Source: Streptomyces sp. IMTB 2501
Lineage (GTDB): Bacteria > Actinomycetota > Actinomycetes > Streptomycetales > Streptomycetaceae
Assembly (NCBI RefSeq): GCF_001953885.1
Contig: NZ_MQUS01000035.1
Location: 25,194-89,193, forward strand
DNA length: 64,000 bases
Direction of reading: 5' to 3'
The notes under the pieces are model-generated. The model saw nothing but the letters and a program-made list of their open reading frames with translations, made no database searches and was not told the origin of the DNA. A program made the position numbers and the translations under genes. This document shows positions 1 through 7,810 of this stretch, one piece after another (position 1 is the first letter of the stretch; each line of letters starts with the position of its first letter).

Positions 1-233
1 GTGCAGGGGTCGTGCTGGAAGTGCCGACAGGTATAGTCCACTTTCGGTCGGCTGAGCAAGATCGAATGCAGGGTTCGCCATGGGTCTTTTCCGAGTTGAG
101 ACCTCCAGGAAATATGGGCCCCCTGTGGGTCGCCTGGCACAAACATTCGCGGCATAAGTCCCTGAATGCCACACCCAACACCCTTGACATCACGGGCCAC
201 TTGACGACCTACTGGTGCCTGCGTCTCGTAGTT

Positions 234-245
234 GACAACGTTGTC
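234..245. promoter_or_regulatory. Perfect 12-bp palindromic operator candidate upstream of the first GH92 gene
   Basis: The sequence GACAACGTTGTC is a perfect palindrome 29 bases before the GH92 start codon. The same 12-mer recurs at 7614-7625 in front of the second GH92 gene, with a one-mismatch copy at 7571-7582. A CG-centred palindrome of this kind is typical of LacI-family repressors of sugar-utilisation genes in actinomycetes; the regulator itself is not in the window. The rest of 1-233 shows no convincing gene. Confidence 0.6.
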
Positions 246-274
246 CGGAGAGGGCGCAGGAGGGGAATCCGTAG

Positions 275-3200
275 ATGCAGCGGAGAACTCGGCACAGATG
301 GGGTCCGGCGGTCGTCCTCACGGCCGCCTTTGTCATGGCCGCCGGCGCACAGGGCGCGGCGGTCGCCCTGCCCGCCAAGGCTCCGGCCGCCGACCGGGAG
401 TTCGCATCTTCGTTCGAGGCGGGCGATCCGGCCCCCGACTGGCTGAACACCGTCGACACCGGGCCGGACGGCGAGAAGCGCGCCTCGGGGGTCGACGGCG
501 GCTACAGCACCGGCATTCCTGGCAATGTGACCGACCATGTCACGGATGTCCGGGCGAGCGGCGAGAACACGGGCGCCGACGAGGTGAAGGAGAACCTGGT
601 CGACGGCGAGCCCGGTACCAAATGGCTGACCTTCGCCCCCACCGGCTGGGTGGAGTTCGACCTCGACCAGCCCATCAAGCTGCGGACGTACGCGCTCACC
701 TCGGCCAACGACTACGCCGAGCGCGACCCGAGGGACTGGACGCTGCTCGGCTCCACCGACGGCAAGGACTGGAAGACGGTCGACACCCGCTCGGGCGAAA
801 GCTTCGACCAGCGCTTCCAGACCAAGTCCTACGACCTGGCCGAGCCGGCCGAGTACCAGCACTTCCGGCTGGAGATCACGAAGAACAACGGCGCCGCCGG
901 CATCCTGCAGCTCGCCGATGTGCAGTTCTCCACCGGCGGCGGGGGCGGCCCGGTGCCGCAGGACATGCTGACGCTGGTCGACAAGGGCCCGACCGCCTCA
1001 CCGACGGCCAAGGCACGGGCCGGCTTCACCGGAACGAGGGCCCTGCGCTACGCCGGACGGCACACGGCGGGCGGCCGGGCGTACTCGTACAACAAGGTCT
1101 TCGACGTGAACGTGAAGGTCGGCGCCGACACCCAGCTGTCGTACCGCGTCTTCCCGTCGATGGCCGACGGCGACCGGGACTACGACGCCACGAACGTCTC
1201 CCTCGACCTGGCCTTCACCGACGGCACCTATCTGAGCGATCTGGGCGCGCTGGACCAGCACGGATTCCCGTTGTCGCCGCGCGGCCAGGGCGCCTCGAAG
1301 TCGCTGTACGTCAACCAGTGGAACAACGTGGTCTCGCGGATCGGCTCGGTGGCGGCCGGCAAGACGGTCGCCCGGATCCTGGTCGCGTACGACTCCCCCG
1401 GCGGGCCGGCGAAGTTCCGGGGCTGGATCGACGACGTGGCGCTCAAGCCGGTACCCGCCGAGAAGCCGCAGGCGCATCTGTCGGACTACGCGCTGACCAC
1501 GCGCGGCACCAACTCCAGCGGCAGCTTCTCGCGCGGCAACAACTTCCCGGCGACGGCCCTTCCGCACGGTTTCAACTTCTGGACGCCGGTGACCAACGCG
1601 TCCTCGCTGAGCTGGCTGTACGAGTACGCGCGGGCGAACAACGACGACAACCTGCCGACGATCCAGGCGTTCAGCGCGAGCCATGAGCCGAGCCCGTGGA
1701 TGGGTGACCGGCAGACCTTCCAGGTGATGCCGTCGGCCGCGTCGGGCACCCCGGACACCGGCCCCGAGGCACGGCAGCTGCCGTTCCGGCACGAGAACGA
1801 GACCGCGCGGCCGTACTACTACGGGGTCCGGTTCGAGAACGGACTCAAGGCCGAGATGACCCCGACCGACCATGCGGCGATGCTCCGCTTCACCTACCCC
1901 GGCGACGACGCGAGCGTGCTCTTCGACAACATCACCGAGCAGGCGGGGCTGACCCTCGACAAGGAGAACGGGACCGTCACCGGCTTCTCGGACGTGAAGT
2001 CGGGCCTGTCGACCGGCGCGACCCGGCTGTTCGTGTACGGCGAGTTCGACAAGCCGGTGACCGACAGCGGATCCAGCGGGGTCAAGGGCTATCTGCGGTT
2101 CGACGCGGGCTCGGACCACACGGTCACACTGCGCCTGGCGACCTCGCTGATCAGCGTCGACCAGGCGAAGGACAACCTGCGCCAGGAAATCCCGGACGGC
2201 ACCTCCTTCGACACGGTGAAGTCCCAGGCGCAGCACGCCTGGGACAAGCTGCTCGGCAAGGTCGAGGTGGAGGGCGCGACCCCGGACCAGCTGACCACGC
2301 TGTACTCCAGCATGTACCGGCTGTACCTGTACCCGAACTCGGGCTTCGAGAAGGTCGGGGACACCTACCAGTACGCCTCCCCGTTCTCCCCGATGCAGAG
2401 CCAGGACACGCCGACGCACACCGGCGCGAAGATCGTCGACGGCAAGGTGTACGTCAACAACGGCTTCTGGGACACCTACCGGACCACGTGGCCGGCGTAC
2501 TCGTTCCTGACGCCCTCTCAGGCGGGCGAGATGATCGACGGGTTCGTGCAGCAGTACAAGGACGGCGGCTGGACCTCCCGCTGGTCCTCACCCGGTTACG
2601 CCGACCTGATGACCGGCACCTCCTCGGACGTGGCGTTCGCCGACGCCTACGTCAAGGGCGTGAGGTTCGACGCGAAGGCGGCGTACCAGGCGGCGCTGAA
2701 GAACGCGACCGTCGTCCCGCCGATGTCGGGCGTGGGCCGCAAGGGCATGACCACCTCACCGTTCCTCGGCTACACCAGCACCGCCACCACCGAGGGCCTG
2801 TCCTGGGCGATGGAGGGCTACGTCAACGACTACGGCATCGCTCAGATGGGTGCGGCTCTGTACAAGAAGACGGGCGAGAAGCACTACAAGGACGAGTCCG
2901 AGTACTTCCTCAACCGCGCCCGGGACTATGTGAACCTGTTCGACTCCAAGGCGGGCTTCTTCCAGGGCCGCGACGGGAACGGAAACTGGCGGCTCGACTC
3001 CTCGAAGTACGACCCGCGCGTGTGGGGATACGACTACACCGAGACCAACGGCTGGGGCGACGCCTTCACCGTTCCCCAGGACAGCCGGGGCCTGGCCAAT
3101 CTCTACGGCGGCCGGCAGGGGCTCGCGGACAAGCTGGACGCGTTCTTCTCCACCCCGGAGACGGCCTCCCCGGAGTTCGTCGGCTCCTACGGCGGTGTCA

Positions 3201-4078
3201 TCCACGAGATGACCGAGGCGCGTGACGTCCGCATGGGCATGCTCGGCCAGTCCAACCAGCCCGCGCACCACATCCCGTACATGTACGACGCGGCCGGCGA
3301 GCCCTGGAAGACACAGGCGACGGTCCGCGAGATCCTCTCCCGGCTCTACGCCGGCAGCGAGATCGGGCAGGGTTACCACGGCGACGAGGACAACGGCGAG
3401 CAGTCGGGCTGGTACCTCTTCTCCGCGCTCGGCTTCTACCCGCTGGTCATGGGCAGCGGCGACTACTCCATCGGCTCCCCGCTGTTCAAGAAGGTCACCG
3501 TGCACCTGGAGAACGGGCGTGACCTGGTCGTCAAGGCGCCGCTGAACAGCGCGAAGAACGTCTACATCCAGGGTGTGACGTTCAACGGCCGCCCCTGGAA
3601 CTCCACTTCGCTCCCCCACTCGCTGCTGGCCAGGGGCGGCGTGCTGGAGTTCGCCATGGGCGCCCAGCCCTCCAGATGGGGCACGGGCAAGGGCGCGGCC
3701 CCGGTCTCCATCACCCAGGACGACAAGGTGCCGGCGCCCCGTTCGGACGTCCTGAAGGGCGACGGGCCGCTGTTCGACAACACGTCGGCGACGGACGCGA
3801 CGGTCACCTCGGTCGACCTGCCCGTCGACCACGCCGTCGAGCCCGCCCAGTACACGCTGACCTCCTCGGCCGACCACACCAAGGCACCGACCGGCTGGAC
3901 CCTCCAGGGCTCCACGGACGGCACCACCTGGCAGAACCTGGACCACCGCTCCGGCGAATCCTTCCCCTGGGACCACCAGACCCGGGCGTTCACCATCGCC
4001 TCGCCGGGCACGTACTCCAAGTACCGGCTGGTCCTGGACGGCGAGTCGACGCTGGCGGAGGTGGAACTGCTGGCCTGA
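275..4078 (+). CDS. Secreted GH92 family alpha-mannosidase-type glycosidase with F5/8-type carbohydrate-binding domains
   Basis: A 1267-residue exported glycoside hydrolase, expected to trim alpha-mannosides outside the cell (a family statement; the linkage is not readable from sequence). Residues 1-32 form a signal peptide (RTRHRW, then a hydrophobic stretch, cleavage near ALPAKA). Residues about 75-220 look like a discoidin/F5-8C domain (WVEFDLDQPIKLRTYALTS). The GH92 body follows, with signatures QSNQPAHHIPYMYD and GDEDNGEQSGWYLFSALGFY near residues 990-1060. A second discoidin-like module closes the protein (about 1170-1267). The start is set by AGGAGGGG at 259-266. It converges on a second GH92 gene and shares an operator sequence with it, so both are probably induced by the same sugar. 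Confidence 0.9.
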   Translation: MQRRTRHRWGPAVVLTAAFVMAAGAQGAAVALPAKAPAADREFASSFEAGDPAPDWLNTVDTGPDGEKRASGVDGGYSTGIPGNVTDHVTDVRASGENTGADEVKENLVDGEPGTKWLTFAPTGWVEFDLDQPIKLRTYALTSANDYAERDPRDWTLLGSTDGKDWKTVDTRSGESFDQRFQTKSYDLAEPAEYQHFRLEITKNNGAAGILQLADVQFSTGGGGGPVPQDMLTLVDKGPTASPTAKARAGFTGTRALRYAGRHTAGGRAYSYNKVFDVNVKVGADTQLSYRVFPSMADGDRDYDATNVSLDLAFTDGTYLSDLGALDQHGFPLSPRGQGASKSLYVNQWNNVVSRIGSVAAGKTVARILVAYDSPGGPAKFRGWIDDVALKPVPAEKPQAHLSDYALTTRGTNSSGSFSRGNNFPATALPHGFNFWTPVTNASSLSWLYEYARANNDDNLPTIQAFSASHEPSPWMGDRQTFQVMPSAASGTPDTGPEARQLPFRHENETARPYYYGVRFENGLKAEMTPTDHAAMLRFTYPGDDASVLFDNITEQAGLTLDKENGTVTGFSDVKSGLSTGATRLFVYGEFDKPVTDSGSSGVKGYLRFDAGSDHTVTLRLATSLISVDQAKDNLRQEIPDGTSFDTVKSQAQHAWDKLLGKVEVEGATPDQLTTLYSSMYRLYLYPNSGFEKVGDTYQYASPFSPMQSQDTPTHTGAKIVDGKVYVNNGFWDTYRTTWPAYSFLTPSQAGEMIDGFVQQYKDGGWTSRWSSPGYADLMTGTSSDVAFADAYVKGVRFDAKAAYQAALKNATVVPPMSGVGRKGMTTSPFLGYTSTATTEGLSWAMEGYVNDYGIAQMGAALYKKTGEKHYKDESEYFLNRARDYVNLFDSKAGFFQGRDGNGNWRLDSSKYDPRVWGYDYTETNGWGDAFTVPQDSRGLANLYGGRQGLADKLDAFFSTPETASPEFVGSYGGVIHEMTEARDVRMGMLGQSNQPAHHIPYMYDAAGEPWKTQATVREILSRLYAGSEIGQGYHGDEDNGEQSGWYLFSALGFYPLVMGSGDYSIGSPLFKKVTVHLENGRDLVVKAPLNSAKNVYIQGVTFNGRPWNSTSLPHSLLARGGVLEFAMGAQPSRWGTGKGAAPVSITQDDKVPAPRSDVLKGDGPLFDNTSATDATVTSVDLPVDHAVEPAQYTLTSSADHTKAPTGWTLQGSTDGTTWQNLDHRSGESFPWDHQTRAFTIASPGTYSKYRLVLDGESTLAEVELLA

Positions 4079-4098
4079 CGGACACAACGCCCGACGGA

Positions 4099-4146
4099 CA
4101 CGGGAGAGCGGCCGTCCCTCGCGCGAGGGACGGCCGCTCTCCCGTG
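4099..4146. terminator. Bidirectional terminator between convergent GH92 genes
   Basis: Two 24-base arms (4099-4122 and 4123-4146) are perfectly complementary and lie between the stop codons of two converging genes. The position and symmetry suit termination from both sides. Confidence 0.85.
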
Positions 4147-4153
4147 CCGCGGT

Positions 4154-7100
4154 TCAGCCGGTGGCCAGGGTGAACACGTGCAGGTCCCCGTTCCTCGGGA
4201 GCCTGACGCTCGCGATGGTCCTGCCGTCCGGGGCCGTGAACGGCTTGGTGGCGAAGACATAGGCGGGCACCGGGTCCTCGCCGGCGCCCGCGACATTGCG
4301 GTACGGCGTCCTGGCGACGACCTCGTTGCCGTACTGGACGGTGCCGGCTCCGCCGCCGACGGTCCAGTCGGTGAAGGAGAGGTCGACGGTACCGGTCGTG
4401 CCGTCGGTGTAGGTGACGGTCGCCGCCGCCTGCTGGTTGCCGTTGACCGCACTGCCGAGGAAGGACAACTTTCTTGTGGGCGCGGGCAGTTCGATGGTCT
4501 GGCCGGCTCCGGAGGCGTTGTCCGGGCGGCCGTCGGGTGAGTTCGGCCAGGTGAAGACGAGGCCGTCGATCGTGGACCGCCCGCCCGGGGTCAGGCCGGC
4601 CGCGGTGAGGGCCTGGCGGGAGTAGCTCCTGCCGCCGCCGTCGTAGTCGGCCTCGTCGTGGACACCCGTGTCGTCGGAGACACCGGTCGTGTCGCAGGCG
4701 GCGAGGAGGGTGCCGGGGGCGGCCACCGTGAGCGCGATCGGCTGCTCGTACGACGTGTCGCCCGAGGTCACCGCCACCTTGACGTCGGAGAAGCCCTGCT
4801 CGGCGTCCTTGGCTGCGGTGAGGGTGATCTCCTGGGCGCCGCCGCCGACCGTGCCCTCGGCGGGCGTGGCCGTGACGCCGGGCGGGGTGTCCACCCGGAA
4901 GCGCACATCGGGGCCGGTGCCGCCGTTCAGGGACAGCGCGCGTAATCCGATCCTGGTGCTGTCACCGGGTGCGAGCGTGGCGGCGGTGGGGCCGACACCG
5001 ATCTGGTAGGGCTGCTCGCCCTCGCGGAACGACGGCGGCGGGCTGTCCGCGCCCCAGTCCCGCTCCGGGGCGGCGGACAGGGTGTAGTCGAGCCGGCCGC
5101 CGTCACGGACGAAGGACGCCGGCAGCCAAGGGCGGTCGCTGGTACGGCCGTTGACGCTCAGGGACTCGATGTACGGGGCGTCGGGCGCCGCGCCGGTCGC
5201 GCGGATGGAGATGTCGTTGCCCTGTGGCCGGCTGATCTCCACACGCTCGAACAGGGGGGAGGCAAGGACCAGTTCGGCACGGGACGGCACCTGCGGGTAC
5301 ATGCCGAGGGCCGAGAAGACGTACCAGGAGGACATCGCGCCGAGGTCGTCGTTGCCCGGGATGCCGCCGGGCGCGGTCGACCACAGCTGCCGCATCGCGG
5401 CCCGCACGGTCTCCTGGGTCTTGTACGGGGCGCCCGCGTAGTCGTAGAGGTAGGGGACGTTGATCGACGGCTCGTTGTCCAGCTCGGACTTGGTGCCGCC
5501 CTGGCCGGTGAGGGCCCAGCCGCCGTCGGCCGTGTGGAAGAAGTCGTCCAGCCGGGCGAGTGCCTTGTCGCGGCCGCCCAGCGCGGCGAACAGGCCCGCC
5601 GGGTCGTGCGGGACCATCCAGGTGTACTGGGCCGCCGTACCCTCGACGAAGCCGTTGCCCGTGTCCGGGGTGAAGCCGGTGACCCAGCTGCCGTCGGCCT
5701 TGCGGCCGGCGATGTAGCCGCCGCTCCGGTCGGCCGCGATGTCGAAGCTGTTCTGCCACCACTGGGCCCGGCGGGCGAACGTGGCCGCCGTGTCCCTCTC
5801 CCCTGCCGCCGCCGCGAGTTGGGACAGGGAGAAGTCGGCGGTGGACATCTCCAGGGTCTCGGCGGCGCCGCCCCAGGCATTGGAGACGCTCGGCATGTAG
5901 TGCAGCCTGAGGTACTTGTCGAGCGAGGGCCGCTGGCCGGCGGACAGCACCGGCTTGCCCGCCGGGGAGAGGTCCTGCTCGGTGGGGACGGTTGCCGCCT
6001 TCACCAGCGAGTCCAGCGCGCCGCGCAGGTCGAAGTCGGTGCCGCCGAAGGCACGGATGCCGGCCAGCGCGGTCGGCGAGGGGTCGCCGTTCATGACATG
6101 GGTGCCGCTCGCGCCGTGCAACCAGCGGTCCCAGGTCCCGCCGTTCTGCCGGGCCAGCTCGTACAGCGACTGGGCGATGTCGGAGCCGGTGCGCGGATCG
6201 AGCAGGGTGAGCAGTTGCAGCTGGTCACGGTAGACGTCCCAGCCGGAGAAGGTGCCGTACTGGGCATGCTGGCGACGGTCGGCCCTGTGCACCCCTGCGT
6301 CGGCGCCCCGGTACCTGCCGTCGGCGTCGCTGATGACGTTCGGGTGCAGCAGCGCGTGGTAGAGCGCGGTGTAGAAGGTGGTGCGGTCGGCGTCCGTGCC
6401 GCCGCCGACACGGACGGCGCCGAGCCGCTCGCGCCAGGCCCGGCGGGCCGCGCCCTCGACCGCCTCGAAGGAGCGGCCGGGCGGGTTCTCGGCGGCGAGG
6501 TTGGCCTCGGCGGCCTGCTTGCTGACGTAGGAGATGCCCACCCTGACGTTGACCGGACCGGTGCCGGGCGCGAACGCGACGTAGCCGCCGGCGCCCTTGC
6601 CCGCGACGGGCCGCCCGCCGTGCGCGAAGCCTCCGGTGCCGCCGGTCGCCGCCAGTGACCCGGGGCTGAGCTTGTCGTCCTGCCAGGTGCCGGCGGTCTT
6701 GAAGGGCCGGTCGAAGCGGGCGGTGAAGTACAGGGTGTAGTAGGCGCGCCGGCCTTCCGGGTCGAGGTAGCCGCAGAAGTCGCCGGAGGTGACCGAGCCG
6801 GAGACGGTGCGGGTGTCCGGGTCGATCGTGACGGCCGAATCCGCCGATCCCACCTCGGAGCCGGAGGTGCGCACCAGCAGCGAGGCGGGCTTGCCGGGCG
6901 GGAAGGTGAAGCGGGCCGAGCCGGTGCGCGCGGTGGCGGTGAGGTCGGCGGTGACCCCGGAGGCCAGTCCCACCCGGTAGTGGCCGGGCTCGGCGGTCTC
7001 GTCGCGGTGGCTGAAACCGGAGGCGTAGACGGCGTCCTTCGTGTCGCTCGCCGGGGACGAGGTGACCTCGCCGGTGTACGGGAAGAAGGGGACGTCGCCG

Positions 7101-7420
7101 CTGCCGCCGGCGCAGCCGGTGCCGGACATGTGGGTGAGGCTGAAGCCCCGGATGCGGGTGGCGTCGTACTGGTAGCCGCCGGGCGCGGCGGTCCTGGTGG
7201 CGTCCCCCCGGGTGTTCTCGGGGCTCCAGGACAGCATGCCGAAGGGCACGACGGCGCCCGGGAAGACATCGCCGCCGTTGCTGGTGCCGATCAGCGGATC
7301 GACGTACCGGGTGGGGTCCTTGACGAGGCCGGGGGGTGCGGCGGTCTTTGCGAGGGCGGGGGTGCCGCCGCCGAGCGTGAGCGCGGCGGCCAGCAGCAGG
7401 GACAAGGGTCTGAAACGCAT
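4154..7420 (-). CDS. Secreted GH92 family alpha-mannosidase-type glycosidase
   Basis: A 1088-residue exported GH92 enzyme. The signal peptide runs from MRFRPLSLLLAAAL to about ALAKTA (residue 24). The GH92 N-domain starts immediately (YVDPLIGTSNGGDVFPGA), and the (alpha/alpha)6 domain carries NEPSINVPYLYDYAG and GNDDLGAMSSWYVFSALGMY. A NEW3-like beta-sandwich (about 840-930) and a C-terminal module starting near the YDGGGRSYS segment follow. The start at 7420 is chosen because it opens directly on the signal peptide and is preceded by AGGAGGAAGG; the longer open frame upstream has no ribosome site. Two operator copies lie upstream at 7571-7582 and 7614-7625. Unlike the first GH92 protein it lacks an N-terminal F5/8C domain. 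Confidence 0.9.
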   Translation of the reverse strand: MRFRPLSLLLAAALTLGGGTPALAKTAAPPGLVKDPTRYVDPLIGTSNGGDVFPGAVVPFGMLSWSPENTRGDATRTAAPGGYQYDATRIRGFSLTHMSGTGCAGGSGDVPFFPYTGEVTSSPASDTKDAVYASGFSHRDETAEPGHYRVGLASGVTADLTATARTGSARFTFPPGKPASLLVRTSGSEVGSADSAVTIDPDTRTVSGSVTSGDFCGYLDPEGRRAYYTLYFTARFDRPFKTAGTWQDDKLSPGSLAATGGTGGFAHGGRPVAGKGAGGYVAFAPGTGPVNVRVGISYVSKQAAEANLAAENPPGRSFEAVEGAARRAWRERLGAVRVGGGTDADRTTFYTALYHALLHPNVISDADGRYRGADAGVHRADRRQHAQYGTFSGWDVYRDQLQLLTLLDPRTGSDIAQSLYELARQNGGTWDRWLHGASGTHVMNGDPSPTALAGIRAFGGTDFDLRGALDSLVKAATVPTEQDLSPAGKPVLSAGQRPSLDKYLRLHYMPSVSNAWGGAAETLEMSTADFSLSQLAAAAGERDTAATFARRAQWWQNSFDIAADRSGGYIAGRKADGSWVTGFTPDTGNGFVEGTAAQYTWMVPHDPAGLFAALGGRDKALARLDDFFHTADGGWALTGQGGTKSELDNEPSINVPYLYDYAGAPYKTQETVRAAMRQLWSTAPGGIPGNDDLGAMSSWYVFSALGMYPQVPSRAELVLASPLFERVEISRPQGNDISIRATGAAPDAPYIESLSVNGRTSDRPWLPASFVRDGGRLDYTLSAAPERDWGADSPPPSFREGEQPYQIGVGPTAATLAPGDSTRIGLRALSLNGGTGPDVRFRVDTPPGVTATPAEGTVGGGAQEITLTAAKDAEQGFSDVKVAVTSGDTSYEQPIALTVAAPGTLLAACDTTGVSDDTGVHDEADYDGGGRSYSRQALTAAGLTPGGRSTIDGLVFTWPNSPDGRPDNASGAGQTIELPAPTRKLSFLGSAVNGNQQAAATVTYTDGTTGTVDLSFTDWTVGGGAGTVQYGNEVVARTPYRNVAGAGEDPVPAYVFATKPFTAPDGRTIASVRLPRNGDLHVFTLATG

Positions 7421-7810
7421 GGCGCGGCCCTTCCTCCTGACGGACCGGTCGCGCACCACAGGTCGCACAAGCCGCAGGACGGTAACGTGCGTCACCGGTA
7501 CCACGGAAGACCGCGTACGCCCCGCCAGACACACGGCCGGGATCATTCGGTCGGGCTACCCAAGTGGCCTGACATCGTTGTCGATTGCAGCGGTAGAGGC
7601 ATGCGCAGACCAAGACAACGTTGTCCCGGACTGTGTCCTTCGTCACCAGAGCGCCCGAGCGGACCGGGCGGAGCAGACTGGGAAAGAGGCCCTGCGGGCT
7701 CGCAACCTGAGGGGCGAGAGTTTCCTCGTGTGATGCGCGAGGCGGTGAATATGTGTCCGCTTACCGGACCAGCCATAGGCAGCGAGACCAACCAGTGCTA
7801 CAAATGCCGC
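7421..7810. other. Divergent promoter region between GH92 and the SpoIIE-type phosphatase gene
   Basis: About 390 bases with no credible gene. It holds both operator copies for the GH92 gene (7571-7582, 7614-7625), and presumably the promoter of the rightward phosphatase gene in 7630-7750. A possible alternative start for that gene, ATG at 7751 preceded by GAGGCGG, lies inside this stretch. Confidence 0.5.
7571..7625. promoter_or_regulatory. Pair of operator palindromes upstream of the second GH92 gene
   Basis: GACATCGTTGTC at 7571-7582 (one mismatch) and the perfect GACAACGTTGTC at 7614-7625 have centres 43 bases apart, about four helical turns. This would allow a dimeric or tetrameric repressor to bind both. 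The perfect copy equals the one at 234-245. Confidence 0.6.

Noticed and set aside
12..446. Open frame at the left edge
   Set aside because: It overlaps the GH92 gene start in another frame, has no ribosome site and shows arginine/proline-rich shadow composition.
6980..7810. Long N-terminal extension of the SpoIIE-type phosphatase frame
   Set aside because: It runs antisense through the GH92 signal-peptide region and lacks any family similarity; starts at 7751 or 7811 fit the first membrane helix.
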